A stretch of DNA of 64,000 nt from JAWKUK01 sp964402175 (GTDB lineage Bacteria; Planctomycetota; UBA1135; GCA-002686595): the NCBI GenBank assembly GCA_964402175.1, contig CAYOBN010000014.1:18770-82769 (forward strand). The letters are read 5' to 3'. Both the position numbers and the translations under genes were made by a program. The notes under the pieces were generated by a model. The model saw nothing but the letters and a program-made list of their open reading frames with translations. It ran no database searches and was not told the origin of the DNA. Shown one piece after another: positions 1-9,259 of the stretch (position 1 is the first letter of the stretch; each line of letters begins with the position of its first letter).

Positions 1-492
1 GAGGGGCATCGTGATCGATTGGCCGACGTGACGGTCGTCGGGGGCGGAGATGATCTCGCAGGTCATGAGCTCGACCTCGAGCTCTTGCTCGCCGAAGGTC
101 ACCGTCTCGGTGCCGATGGCGGAGACCTCGAGCCACGTGCCGCGCGGCATGACGTACGCCGCAGTGTCGTCTGCGCCGCACATTCCGACGAGGGTCGCTT
201 TGTCCTGCGACGCCAGCGCCGCCGCGACCTGCGGCAGGTGCTGGATCCCCGCCGCAGCGATCGAGGTCGTGTTGATCCCGAACTGCTGGAACAGACCGAG
301 CGAGCGCACGTCGGCCTCACAGCCCTGCTCGAGGCGCTGGATCGGATCCATGCCCTCGTTCGGCGCGGGCGCGGCTTCGACCGGCGCGGCCTGGATCGGC
401 TCGACCGGACCCGGCTGCACGGAGGATTTCGAGGTCGAGCCGCAGGCGGCCAGCGGCAGCGCGAGGGCGGCGATCAGGTGGAGGCTCTTCAT
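1..492 (-). CDS. Lipoprotein, partial (runs off left edge)
   Basis: Reading starts at ATG 492 and stays open to base 1, giving 164 codons with no stop. The first 16 residues are a basic-hydrophobic signal, and the lipobox LAAC places the lipidated cysteine at residue 17. It is followed by a Ser/Thr stretch and a Pro/Ala/Glu-rich linker with repeated PVE-type steps (about residues 24-48), as expected for a tether before a folded domain. The visible remainder contains no motif I recognise. It is transcribed leftward, away from the B3/4 gene that lies in the same orientation about 120 bp upstream. It is probably an envelope lipoprotein of unknown role. The signal peptide call is firm; the function is unknown. 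Confidence 0.75.
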   Translation of the reverse strand, partial: MKSLHLIAALALPLAACGSTSKSSVQPGPVEPIQAAPVEAAPAPNEGMDPIQRLEQGCEADVRSLGLFQQFGINTTSIAAAGIQHLPQVAAALASQDKATLVGMCGADDTAAYVMPRGTWLEVSAIGTETVTFGEQELEVELMTCEIISAPDDRHVGQSITMPL

Positions 493-614
493 GGTGTAGA
501 GGTCAGAGGGCGCGCGGCGCGCCGCTGCCCCCACCGATCGGCAGGCGGACCCACCGCGGCTCCAGTCGAAGTCGGGACTTCCTCCGGGCGTCCTCGAACG
601 AGACCCGCGCGGGG

Positions 615-1244
615 TCACACGCGCTCGACCGTCGCGCCCGCCGCGGCGGAGAGCGCTCGGGTCCACTCCACCGCCGCCGCGAGGACCGCCTCCGCCCCCC
701 GCGGCGCCCAGAACACCGTCAACGTCTCCCGCGTGGACCCGTCGGTCTTCGTCCGCTGGGCGTCCTTGACGGCGTTGGCGCAGGGGCCGTCGGCGTCGTG
801 CAGGCAGAGGAGCCCGTCGTGGCGCAGCTCCTGGCCGCTCGCGTTGAAGACGTACGCCCCGGGCCCGGCGAGGCCGACGCGGAACGGCGGCGCTGCCTTC
901 GCGAGGTCGACCACGCTGATCGGCAGGCCCGAGCGCAGGGACACCGCATTGATCGTGTCCACGGCGACGTTGATCGGGCCGAGGTGCCCCTCGGCGACGG
1001 CCCGGGTCAGGTACTCCGACGAGGGTTTCCCGCGGCCGGTCGGTTTGTAGCCGCCGTGGCGCAGGAGGTCGCGCACCGCCCCGCGCAAGCGCTCGTCGGG
1101 CTCGGGCAGCGGGCACGGCGCGTCGGGGGCTCCAGCGAGGTGCCGCAGCACCTCTGGGGGCGTCGCGAGGTCCGCGAGCGGCGCGGGGAACACCGTCCGG
1201 AGGGCCAGCGGCAGCAGCAGCGGGTGGTCGTCGAAGTGGAGCAT
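615..1244 (-). CDS. B3/4 domain protein (tRNA-editing-like fold)
   Basis: This 209-residue protein resembles the free-standing B3/4 domain otherwise found in the beta subunit of phenylalanyl-tRNA synthetase, where it edits mischarged Tyr-tRNA. The middle carries the family-typical pattern: YKPTGRGKPSSEYL (about residues 66-79), then INVAVDTINAVSLRSGLPIS (about 91-110), then VDLAKA and a Gly-rich GLAGPGAYVFNASG segment. There is no synthetase core or anticodon-binding domain, so it is not pheT. Free-standing members are annotated as possible trans-editing proteins, but the substrate cannot be read from sequence. A TACACT box on the minus strand (1259-1264) ends 14 nt before the ATG, in the short divergent space shared with the VWA gene at 1313. 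Confidence 0.8.
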   Translation of the reverse strand: MLHFDDHPLLLPLALRTVFPAPLADLATPPEVLRHLAGAPDAPCPLPEPDERLRGAVRDLLRHGGYKPTGRGKPSSEYLTRAVAEGHLGPINVAVDTINAVSLRSGLPISVVDLAKAAPPFRVGLAGPGAYVFNASGQELRHDGLLCLHDADGPCANAVKDAQRTKTDGSTRETLTVFWAPRGAEAVLAAAVEWTRALSAAAGATVERV

Positions 1245-1297
1245 CCGGGAAACCGACCAGTGTAGGGCACGCGCGGAACATCACGGTGCGGGCTGCG

Positions 1298-1303
1298 TAG
1301 ACT
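1298..1303 (+). promoter_or_regulatory. -10-like box TAGACT, near-leaderless
   Basis: TAGACT ends 9 nt before the GTG at 1313. A transcription start 6-8 nt downstream of the box would fall 1-3 nt before the start codon. The same 9-nt spacing recurs at 23238, 48415 and 58099. No clear -35 element is visible. Confidence 0.4.
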
Positions 1304-1312
1304 CCGGGTCCC

Positions 1313-3130
1313 GTGTTCCTGCACCCCCTCGGCCTCATCGCGCTCGCCGCCGTCCCTGCGGTGGTGGCGCTGCACCTCTACCGGCGCCGGTACAAACCGA
1401 CCCCCGTGGCGGCGCTCTTCTTGTGGAGCGCCGAGGACCTGACCCCCGCGGCTGGCCGCCGGCGCGAGCCCCTGCGCCGCTCGCTGTCGTTCTGGTGCGA
1501 GGCGCTCGCCGCGCTGCTCCTGGCGCTCGTCTTCGCGGGGCCCCGGCCGCTCGGTGTGGGCGAGGCGCAGCACCTCGTGGTGGTGCTGGACGCCAGCGCG
1601 TCGCTCGGCGCGCGCACGGAGCAGCACGACACGCTCGCCGACGCGCGCGCCGCGGTCAGCGAGCGCCTCGACCGCTTGCCGCGCGGCTCGCGCGCGACGC
1701 TCGTGACTTCGGGCCTGCGGCCGACCGTCCTCGCGGGGCCCGCGGCGTTGCCCGTCGAAGCGCGCGAGCGCCTGGCGAGCTTCCAGCCCGGCCTCGGCCA
1801 TACCGAGCTCGGTCCGGCGCTGGCGCTCGCGTTCGAACTGTCGGGCGCGCGCAAGGTGACGGTTGTCACCGACCGCTTCGAACCGGGCGCGTTCCCGCCG
1901 GAGGTCGAGCTGGTCGCGGTCGGCCGCGCCGCGTCGAACGTCGGGATCATCGCCGCCGCTCGGCGCCGCGACGGCGGGCGCGAGCGCATCGCGTTGACTG
2001 TCGCGAACATGTCCGCCGAATCGACTGTGCGTGAACTCGTCCTGACCGATACCACCGGCCAAGTCGTCGCCAAGCGCCAGCTCGAGCTCGGCCCGGGCGC
2101 CGAGGTCCACACGAGCTTCGAGGTGGCCGACTCGGGCACCGCCGCAGCGCCTTTCCTCATCGCTCGCTCGACGCCGCCCGATGCGCTGACGGCGGACGAC
2201 GTCGCGTACCTCGCGCCCGCACCGCGGCGGACGCTGCGCCTCGCGTCGACGTTGCCGCCGGAGACTCTGCAAGCGCTCGGCGTCGACGGCCCGAGCGATC
2301 CTTCGCCGATCGATCGTTGGCTCGCGACGGTGCCGGACGCGCTGGATGTCGTCCATCCCGCCGCCGCGCACCTGGTGCTCTGCGACAGCCTCGTCGGGCT
2401 GCCGGAGACGGCCTGGGCGTTGGCGATCGCCGCGCCTCTGGGTGAGCGCGACCACTTCATCGGCCCGTTCCTGCTGGATCCGGCGCACCCCTTGCTGAGC
2501 GGAGTGACGCTCGAGGGGGTCGTGTGGTCCGCGGCTCGCTCCGTGACGCTCGAAGGTGCGCCGCTCGTCAATGCAGGTCCTGTCCCGCTTGCGACGGAGC
2601 TCGCTGGTCCACAGCGCACGGCGTGGCTCTTGAACCTCGACCCAAAGCGCTCGAACGTCACACGTTCGCCGGATTGGCCGATCCTGCTCAGCAACGCCGC
2701 CGAAGCGCGGCGCGCAGCGCTCCCCGGGCCCGCGGCGACGACTCTCGCGGTAGGACAGCCGCTGCGCATGCGCGTCGATCGGCCAGAGACCTTGGAGCTC
2801 AGCGGTCCGCGCGGCTCGGTCGCGACCTACAGCGTGCGCGACTCACTCGTCGTCGACGACCTCGAAGAGCCTGGGGTCTACACCCTCCACGAGCTGCGCG
2901 AAGACGGCAGCAAGGCGCCCCGTGAGACCTTCGGGGTCTCGCTCGCCGATCGCCGCGAGTCGGACCTCCGCACGTGCAGCGAGGGTGTGCGCGCAGCCGT
3001 CGCCGACGAGGCCACGCTGCGCGCGGGCTTCTCGTGGATCGAGGTGCTGCTGCTGACCGCGGCGCTCCTGTTGTTGGGCCTCGATTGGTGGGCGCTGCAG
3101 CGGCCCCACGCGGGAGCGCGCCGCACATGA
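1313..3130 (+). CDS. BatA-like membrane protein with VWA domain
   Basis: This 605-residue protein begins with the BatA-type N-terminus: MFLHPLGLIALAAVPAVVAL as first membrane segment, then a short loop with HLYRRR and a second segment near residues 62-78. A von Willebrand factor A domain follows, with an intact MIDAS DASAS (Asp93, Ser95, Ser97) for metal-dependent adhesion. The middle is periplasmic and beta-rich, and a C-terminal membrane segment lies near residues 573-595. The start is GTG 1313. The stop overlaps the ATG of the next gene (ATGA at 3127), so the two are translationally coupled. In many bacteria this family accompanies MoxR and DUF58 genes; here those partners lie 25 kb away on the other strand. 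Role inferred: an envelope-anchored partner in a MoxR/VWA chaperone-type system. Confidence 0.85.
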   Translation: MFLHPLGLIALAAVPAVVALHLYRRRYKPTPVAALFLWSAEDLTPAAGRRREPLRRSLSFWCEALAALLLALVFAGPRPLGVGEAQHLVVVLDASASLGARTEQHDTLADARAAVSERLDRLPRGSRATLVTSGLRPTVLAGPAALPVEARERLASFQPGLGHTELGPALALAFELSGARKVTVVTDRFEPGAFPPEVELVAVGRAASNVGIIAAARRRDGGRERIALTVANMSAESTVRELVLTDTTGQVVAKRQLELGPGAEVHTSFEVADSGTAAAPFLIARSTPPDALTADDVAYLAPAPRRTLRLASTLPPETLQALGVDGPSDPSPIDRWLATVPDALDVVHPAAAHLVLCDSLVGLPETAWALAIAAPLGERDHFIGPFLLDPAHPLLSGVTLEGVVWSAARSVTLEGAPLVNAGPVPLATELAGPQRTAWLLNLDPKRSNVTRSPDWPILLSNAAEARRAALPGPAATTLAVGQPLRMRVDRPETLELSGPRGSVATYSVRDSLVVDDLEEPGVYTLHELREDGSKAPRETFGVSLADRRESDLRTCSEGVRAAVADEATLRAGFSWIEVLLLTAALLLLGLDWWALQRPHAGARRT

Positions 3131-5979
3131 TCGGCTTCCTGCACCCTGAGCTCTTCCTGCTCTGCGTGCCGCTTGCGGTGGCGCTCGCGCGGTTCCGCGG
3201 CGAACATCCCATGACGCTCGCGCTGCGCGCGCTCGCAGGCATCGCGCTCGTGCTGGCCCTCGCGGGCACGCACCTCAAGACGCGCGGCGCGGGCCGCGAT
3301 GTGGTGCTGGTCGTCGATCGCTCGCGTTCGATGCCCGCGGGCTCGGACGCGACGGCGCTCGAGCTGATCGGCCTCGCCGAGCGCGCGCGGGGCCCCGAAG
3401 ACCGCGTGCATGTCGTGACCTTCGGCGCCGACGCACACATCGAACGCACAGGCGCGAGCGCCGCTCGGTTCGAGTCGTTCCAGCGCGCGGTGGATCGCGA
3501 TGGCAGCGACCTCGCAGGAGCGCTCGATACCGCGCTGGAGCTGATCGGTGACGGCCGCGGCACGGTGCTGCTGCTCTCCGACGGTGAAGCGCAGGGCCGC
3601 GATCCGCTCGATGTCGCGCGGCGCGCGGGGACACGCGGCGTACCGATCGATGCACGGACGTTGACGCGCCCCGACATCTCGGATGTCTCGATCGAGCGCA
3701 TTGCATTGCCCGGCGAGGTCGCGGCAGGTGAACCCTTCCAGTTCGATGTCTGGGTGCGCTCCGACCGCAAGACCGAGCGCGAGCTCGTGCTGGAGCGCAA
3801 CGGGCGCGTCCTAGCGCGGGGTGTGCGCACGCTCACGCCGGGCCTGCAACGTTTTACGTTCCGCGACGTCATCACCGCGGGCGGCGTCGCCGAGCTCGAG
3901 GTGCGCCTCGAAGCGATCGATGACGACGCCGACCGGATCCCCGAGAACGACCGCGCGCGCGCAGCGCTGCGCATCGTCGGACCGCGCTCACTCCTCGTGC
4001 TCAACGAAGACGGCGCAGAGGACACGCTCACGGCGACCCTGCGCGCCGCGGGTTTGGAGATCGTGGTCGCAGCGCCCGAAGCGGCAGCGCTGGACGTGGT
4101 GTCCCTCTCGCGCCACCACGCGGTGATCCTCGAGAACGTCGCCGCGTCACGGCTCGGTCGGCCGGGCATGCAAGCTCTGTCGGCGTTCGTGCGCGAACAC
4201 GGCGGCGGCCTCTTGATGACCGGCGGCCGGGCGGCCTTCGGAGCGGGCGGTTACCACCGCTCGCCGCTCGACGAGGACCTGCCCGTTTCGACGGAGCTGC
4301 GCCAGGAGCACCGGAAGCTCTCGATCGCGATGGCGATGGTGCTCGACCGCTCGGGTTCGATGGCGGCGCCCGTCCCGAGCGGCGGCACGAAGATGGACCT
4401 GGCCAACGCTGGTGCGGCGGCCGCGATCGAGCTCTTGACGCCGAACGATGCGGTGTCGGTCATCGCGGTCGACTCCAGCGCGCACATCATCCAACCGCTC
4501 GTGCAGGTCGCCGATCGCACGGCGTTGATCAGCCGTGTGCGCACGATCCGCTCGGAGGGCGGCGGCATCTTCACCTACACCGGCCTCCGCGCCGCCGCGC
4601 AGCAACTGCAGTCCGCCGAGCAGTTGAATCGGCACATCGTGCTCTTCGCGGACGCGGCCGATGCCGAGGAGCCCGAAGGCTGCGCGGAGCTGATCGATAA
4701 GCTGCGGCGTCAGAACACGACCCTCTCCGTGATCGCCCTCGGCACACCGAGCGATCAGGACGCAGCGTTCCTGAAGGACTGCGCGCTGCGCGGCGGCGGT
4801 GAAGCGTACTTCTCGACCGATCCCGCGGACCTACCGCGCCTCTTCGCGATGGACACTCTGACGGTGTCGCGCTCGACGTTCGTCGAGGGCAGCGTCGCGA
4901 CACGGGCGCTGCCGGACCTCTTCGGTATGGGTGCGTTCGACTCGCAGTCGTTCGCCTCCCTCGACGGCTACAACCTGTGTTACCTGCGCCCGGGGGCGAC
5001 CGCCGGGGCGATCACCGTGGACGAGTACGCGGCGCCGGTGCTCGCGTTCTGGCAGCGCGGGCTCGGCCGCAGCGCCGCGTTGACGGCGCAGGTGGGCGGT
5101 AGCTTCGGCGGGTCGTTCATCGCTTGGCAGAGGTTCCCGGAGCTCGCCGTCACGCTGGCGCGGTGGCTCGCGGGCAATGAACCGCCGAGCGAGTACTTCG
5201 CGACGACGCGGCGCGAGGGCCGCGAGGTCGTGATCACCGTCGAAGTCGACCCGAGCGCACCGCTCGCGCCCGATGCGAGCCGGCTGTTGGCGCGCTTCGC
5301 GAGCTCGGACGGTGAGCGCCGGGAGCTGCCGCTGGTCCGCGTGGACACCCACGTCTTCGAAGCGCGGCTGCCCCTCGATCGCGAGAGTGTGCTCGTCGGC
5401 ACGGTGGACCTCGGCGACGGGCGCGCGCTGCCCCTCGCGCCGCAGACCCTCGCGTATTCCCCCGAGTTCGAGCGCGGGCCCGATCCCGAGCGCGGCGCGC
5501 GGCTCCTGCGGCAGCTCGCGGACGCCAGCGGCGGCGCGCTCGATCCGTCGACGCAGCACCTGTTCCGCGGCCCACGCGGGGCGCGTTTGTGGCGCATCGT
5601 CACGCGCGAGCTGGCGCTCTTGGCCCTGCTGGTGCTGCTCGTCGAGATCGCCGGTCGACGCCTCGCGCTCTGGGGCAGCGTGCGTGTGCCCGAGCGCTGG
5701 CGCGCGGCTTGGGCCAGGCGCCGGGCCCAGAGGAGCGCGCGGCGTGGTGCGCAGCGGGCTGTCCAGCCGGCTGCGCCGCAGGAGACCCCCGAGCCCGGCA
5801 GACCAGGGAGTCGTCCCGAGCCGTCCCGCGCGCCCGGAACCGACGCGGGGCCCCAGGCGGCCGCCCAGGCCCCGTCGGCCGCCAGCGGGCCCGCGGAGGC
5901 CGGCGAACCCGCCGGAGCGGACCTGGGCTCGGCCCTCGACCGGGCCCGCCGGGCGAGCCAGCGCAAGCTGGACCGCTGA
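3127..5979 (+). CDS. Double-VWA membrane protein with GATase-like domain
   Basis: This 950-residue protein is coupled to the preceding BatA-like gene by a 4-bp overlap; ATG 3127 is chosen over longer upstream frames because of that overlap and because it opens with MIGFLHPELFLL, the BatA-type N-terminus. Order of parts: two N-terminal membrane segments; VWA domain 1 with MIDAS DRSRS (Asp64, Ser66, Ser68); a beta-rich CARDB-like stretch; a class I glutamine-amidotransferase-like domain (about residues 285-385, with REHGGGLLMTGG); VWA domain 2 with MIDAS DRSGS (Asp407, Ser409, Ser411); a periplasmic region; one membrane helix near residue 835; and a Pro/Ala-rich cytoplasmic tail. The GATase-like part lacks an obvious nucleophile Cys and is probably structural. 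Two intact MIDAS sites in one chain suggest a scaffold binding two partners. Confidence 0.85.
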   Translation: MIGFLHPELFLLCVPLAVALARFRGEHPMTLALRALAGIALVLALAGTHLKTRGAGRDVVLVVDRSRSMPAGSDATALELIGLAERARGPEDRVHVVTFGADAHIERTGASAARFESFQRAVDRDGSDLAGALDTALELIGDGRGTVLLLSDGEAQGRDPLDVARRAGTRGVPIDARTLTRPDISDVSIERIALPGEVAAGEPFQFDVWVRSDRKTERELVLERNGRVLARGVRTLTPGLQRFTFRDVITAGGVAELEVRLEAIDDDADRIPENDRARAALRIVGPRSLLVLNEDGAEDTLTATLRAAGLEIVVAAPEAAALDVVSLSRHHAVILENVAASRLGRPGMQALSAFVREHGGGLLMTGGRAAFGAGGYHRSPLDEDLPVSTELRQEHRKLSIAMAMVLDRSGSMAAPVPSGGTKMDLANAGAAAAIELLTPNDAVSVIAVDSSAHIIQPLVQVADRTALISRVRTIRSEGGGIFTYTGLRAAAQQLQSAEQLNRHIVLFADAADAEEPEGCAELIDKLRRQNTTLSVIALGTPSDQDAAFLKDCALRGGGEAYFSTDPADLPRLFAMDTLTVSRSTFVEGSVATRALPDLFGMGAFDSQSFASLDGYNLCYLRPGATAGAITVDEYAAPVLAFWQRGLGRSAALTAQVGGSFGGSFIAWQRFPELAVTLARWLAGNEPPSEYFATTRREGREVVITVEVDPSAPLAPDASRLLARFASSDGERRELPLVRVDTHVFEARLPLDRESVLVGTVDLGDGRALPLAPQTLAYSPEFERGPDPERGARLLRQLADASGGALDPSTQHLFRGPRGARLWRIVTRELALLALLVLLVEIAGRRLALWGSVRVPERWRAAWARRRAQRSARRGAQRAVQPAAPQETPEPGRPGSRPEPSRAPGTDAGPQAAAQAPSAASGPAEAGEPAGADLGSALDRARRASQRKLDR

Positions 5980-6006
5980 AACGCTGGCGCCGCGCGCGCT
6001 GCGGGC

Positions 6007-6012
6007 TACAGT
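6007..6012 (+). promoter_or_regulatory. Candidate -10 box upstream of yebC
   Basis: TACAGT lies in the 91-bp gap between the VWA gene stop and the yebC ATG (6071) and would give a leader of about 50 nt. No clear -35 is visible. It suggests that yebC has its own promoter. Confidence 0.3.
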
Positions 6013-6070
6013 GACCCCTCCCGGAGAGGCCTCCGAGGTCCTCCCCCGAGCTCCCGATCCACGACACACC

Positions 6071-6793
6071 ATGGGCCGCATCTTCGAAGTCCGCAAACAC
6101 ACGATGTTCGCGCGCTGGAACCGCATGGCGAAGCAGTTCTCGCGCATCGGGAAGGACATCACCATCGCCGTGAAGAACGGCGGCTCGGACCCGCACAACA
6201 ACCCGGCGTTGAAGCGCTGCATGATCAACGCCAAAGCGGTGAACATGCCGAAGGACAAGGTCGAGGCGGCGATCAAGCGCGCGATGGGCCGCGACGCCAC
6301 CAACTACCAGGAGGTCATCTACGAGGGTTACGCGCCCCACGGCATCCCGGTGCTCGTCGAAGCCGCCACGGACAACGTCACGCGCACAGCGGGCAACGTC
6401 CGCAACATCTTCAACCGCAACGGCGGCAACCTCGGCTCGACGGGCAGCGTCGCGTTCATGTTCCGGCGCATGGGGGTCTTCCGCCTGAACCCCGAGGGCC
6501 TCGAGCCGGAGGAGCTCGAGCTCTACTTGATCGACCACGGCCTCGAGGAGTTCGGCGAGAGCACCGGCGAGAAGGGCGAGCCGCAGCTCGTCGCGCGCTG
6601 CGCCGTCACGGCCTTCGGTGCCCTACAGAAAGCCCTCGAAGACCGCGGCATCGAGCCGCTCTCCACCGAGCTCGAGTACATCTGCAACACCGCCAGCGAG
6701 CTGCCCGAGGACCAGGCCAAGGAGGTTCTGGAGGTCATCGACAAACTCGAGCAGGACGACGACGTGCAGAAGGTCTACCACACGCTGGCGTGA
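6071..6793 (+). CDS. yebC: YebC/PmpR/TACO1 family protein
   Basis: This 240-residue protein is full length for the YebC family, proteins that bind DNA and/or assist ribosome translation. Family features are present: N-terminal MGRIFEVRKHTMFARWNRM and a basic helix region AKQFSRIGKDI; NNPALKRCMINAKAVNMPKD; YEGYAPHGIPVLVEAATDN; and RTAGNVRNIFNRNGGNLG followed by SVAFMF. The N-terminus is the variant type rather than the E. coli MAGHSKW type. The last 58 codons plus stop and two more bases (6618-6795) are repeated at 11961-12138, so an intact gene sits at one edge of an inserted segment. The complete reading frame indicates the insertion preserved gene function. Confidence 0.95.
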   Translation: MGRIFEVRKHTMFARWNRMAKQFSRIGKDITIAVKNGGSDPHNNPALKRCMINAKAVNMPKDKVEAAIKRAMGRDATNYQEVIYEGYAPHGIPVLVEAATDNVTRTAGNVRNIFNRNGGNLGSTGSVAFMFRRMGVFRLNPEGLEPEELELYLIDHGLEEFGESTGEKGEPQLVARCAVTAFGALQKALEDRGIEPLSTELEYICNTASELPEDQAKEVLEVIDKLEQDDDVQKVYHTLA

Positions 6794-6795
6794 GC
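6618..6795 (+). repeat. Left copy of 178-bp direct repeat (3' end of yebC)
   Basis: Bases 6618-6795 match 11961-12138 with no difference seen by eye. The match begins at GTGCCCTACAG and ends two bases past the yebC TGA. On each side the next base already differs (G versus C on the left, G versus T on the right), so the boundaries are sharp. This copy is part of the intact yebC gene. Confidence 0.95.
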
Positions 6796-6913
6796 GCAGA
6801 GCCCGCGCGGGTGGGTGGCGAAAGCCGGCAGTAGTCGCCGCCTGCAGACGCCCCCGCAATCCTCCGGTTCTCGCGTCACCCAAGCGGCCCATGAAGCCAG
6901 ATGTGGACCGAAG

Positions 6914-9004
6914 TCACCTGACCCTCAGGTCCAGCAAGGTCTCTAGGTCGCCCCCGTCGATCTCGAATGAGAGGGGCTGCGAAGTGCCATCCAGACGGCA
7001 CCGACCTACCCAGCGTCCCTGCTTCATCGGCTTCAAGACCAGGGTGTGTCCCTGAGCACTCGAGGAGTAGACCGCAGCGCTCTCTTGATGCCGGACCTCG
7101 AGGGAGAGGCGCTTGACATGTGGATCAGCCACCAAGAGCGCTGCACCATGGGCCCACATCCGCGCGGGCTCCGTGAGGTCCAAATCACCGTGTCCCGCCT
7201 GGACCTCGACGAAGTCGGAACGCAGTCGACCATCGAGGCTCCAGCAGTAAGCGAGCGCCGCCTCGTACAAACGATCCTCGAGCTGCACCGCCCCGCTTGT
7301 AGGAGACTGGATCCAGCTCCGATCCAGGAGCTGACCCGGACTCGAGAGTGAAACACGTAGGGGTCCGCCCCTCCACTCCCGACCGTCCCCATCGACCACT
7401 CGCAGCCGGATCAATCGCCCCCGAGGAGGAGCGGAAGCTTCGAGCTGAACTTCTGTCGTCTCGTGCCCGATCGATGCACTCCCAAGGATGACGCCGTCCT
7501 TGCTCCGAACCGCGACCAGGACCGCGGGCCTCGGTAGCTGCCCGAACCCGCGCCGCGCCCTGAATTCGAAGTGGCCGTGCTCATCGACGGCAGCCTGAGA
7601 ATGCCACACGGATTCGTTCAAAGTTGCCTGCCACCGGATGACGACCTCGCTGTCGTCGAAGGAGCGGGCCCCGATGACGATACCGCGAACCTCGATAGGG
7701 CTTTCCTCCACCTGGATCTGAACTCGCTGCTCGACTGGGATCGCTTCGACGACAACCAGCCGGGAGCACGCGATGTTTGGCGATACGATCAGCAAGGTGT
7801 AGGTCCCGGGTAGCACTCGCCCGAAGCGGACAGCATCGGAGATCATCGGCACCGCCTGTGAGGCGACAGCCGGATTCTCTGGTTGCAGCCGAGCCCACAC
7901 CGGTCCGCCCCACTCGGGCGACCGGTGCGCGACTTCGACGGTGAGCGCGACGCAGTCCATCTGCCCCATCTCGACGAGAGCCTCGTCACTCGCAAGCGTG
8001 ATGTGGGACTCGGATCGTGGAGAATTTGCTACCGGATTCGTGCCATACTCGAGGCGGTACTGGCCCCACGGCAATTTGCCGAATTCCGCCTTGAATTGGC
8101 TGGAGAGGGGGGCGCGCACACGAAAGTCCAATGCCGGTCCATTTTGACTCGAGATCTGAACCGCATCGACGAAACCGGGAACGTCAGCACTCGCCCATGG
8201 AACGTGAACGGTCAGTCGACAACTGGTATGATCTGGGATGACAACGGTCTGTGTTGGGAACTCCTCCCTGCTGACCTGTGCGCGCGCCGCGAACCCCAGC
8301 CTCGGTGAGTAGCAGACAAAAGAGAGCCCTCGTCCCTGTGGAATATCGATCCGGCCAGCCGAATCGGCGCAAGCCGCCGCTTCTGCAATGAAAAGTGTAT
8401 TGGAACGAAGAACTCGGAGCTCGACGTCAGGGACCGGCTGATAGTCGGCGTCGAGAACACGAACTCCGACCCGACGGGGGCTGCCCCCGGATTCGTCTCC
8501 AATAACGATCACATGATCGCGATCGAGCTGAAGCTCTACCGGATGCTCCCAGAGTGTGTGACTGGTCAGCTTCAAGCGGCGGCCGACGAATTGCAATCGG
8601 TGCTCTCCAGGAAACTGGAAGGGACCCAGATCGTGCGTTTCTACGGACCCGTTCGCTGAGGCGACCTCTGCGACAACGATGTGGTTCCAGTTTCTGAGTG
8701 CCCGAGATCGCTCGAGGGTTCCCAACAATGTGATCACGGCCGGCCTTGGAGTCGGTTCATTCGACACATCGGGCACCCCCAACGCTTCGCGCTCGGCTCG
8801 GACTACGCCCGGATCCACCTCTGGTATGCTGCTCGAGACATCTTCGAGGGACCGGTCTGGATTCTGCTGTCCCCGGTCAACCCTGGCTCGCGGGTTGAGA
8901 TCCACGGGAACGTATGCGCCCCAGAACCAAATAGCCGCCGCGAGAGTCGCCAATGCGAGCAGCAGGCCCCCGAGAACAGGAACTCCCCGAAGTCGGCTCG
9001 TCAT
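6914..9004 (-). CDS. Membrane-anchored protein of unknown function (islet gene 3)
   Basis: I do not recognise this 696-residue protein. ATG 9004 is chosen because GAGGAG lies about 8 nt upstream; an in-frame ATG at 9037 would add 11 residues without a visible ribosome site. A single hydrophobic helix (about residues 8-30, VLGGLLLALATLAAAIWFW) follows a short basic start, so the bulk should lie outside the cytoplasmic membrane. The rest is beta-rich with patches like carboxypeptidase-regulatory or Ig-like repeats (for example VRVLDADYQPVPDVELRVL and RLRVVDGDGREWRGGPLRV). No catalytic motif is visible. Base usage is less GC-biased than in yebC or the esterase gene outside the islet. It is the last of three same-strand islet genes. 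An extracytoplasmic structural or surface protein is possible. Confidence 0.7.
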   Translation of the reverse strand: MTSRLRGVPVLGGLLLALATLAAAIWFWGAYVPVDLNPRARVDRGQQNPDRSLEDVSSSIPEVDPGVVRAEREALGVPDVSNEPTPRPAVITLLGTLERSRALRNWNHIVVAEVASANGSVETHDLGPFQFPGEHRLQFVGRRLKLTSHTLWEHPVELQLDRDHVIVIGDESGGSPRRVGVRVLDADYQPVPDVELRVLRSNTLFIAEAAACADSAGRIDIPQGRGLSFVCYSPRLGFAARAQVSREEFPTQTVVIPDHTSCRLTVHVPWASADVPGFVDAVQISSQNGPALDFRVRAPLSSQFKAEFGKLPWGQYRLEYGTNPVANSPRSESHITLASDEALVEMGQMDCVALTVEVAHRSPEWGGPVWARLQPENPAVASQAVPMISDAVRFGRVLPGTYTLLIVSPNIACSRLVVVEAIPVEQRVQIQVEESPIEVRGIVIGARSFDDSEVVIRWQATLNESVWHSQAAVDEHGHFEFRARRGFGQLPRPAVLVAVRSKDGVILGSASIGHETTEVQLEASAPPRGRLIRLRVVDGDGREWRGGPLRVSLSSPGQLLDRSWIQSPTSGAVQLEDRLYEAALAYCWSLDGRLRSDFVEVQAGHGDLDLTEPARMWAHGAALLVADPHVKRLSLEVRHQESAAVYSSSAQGHTLVLKPMKQGRWVGRCRLDGTSQPLSFEIDGGDLETLLDLRVR

Positions 9005-9259
9005 CACTTCGATCTCCTCATCGCGACATCCTAGCACGTCGATCTCGAGCCTGGTGGACGACTGCTGATCCCCTTATCCTAACTCGGTCCGTAGCGACGA
9101 GCCCGCATCCGTCGCCGCTTCAGGCACACTCGACGTCATTGCGCTGAGCACGATCCCAACCCCAAGGACACCAGGGATCAATGAGAGATCATTGCGCGCG
9201 GTCCGACCCCGTGTACAGAAATGCGAGACCATCGACGTCGAAACTACATGTGTCTTGAT

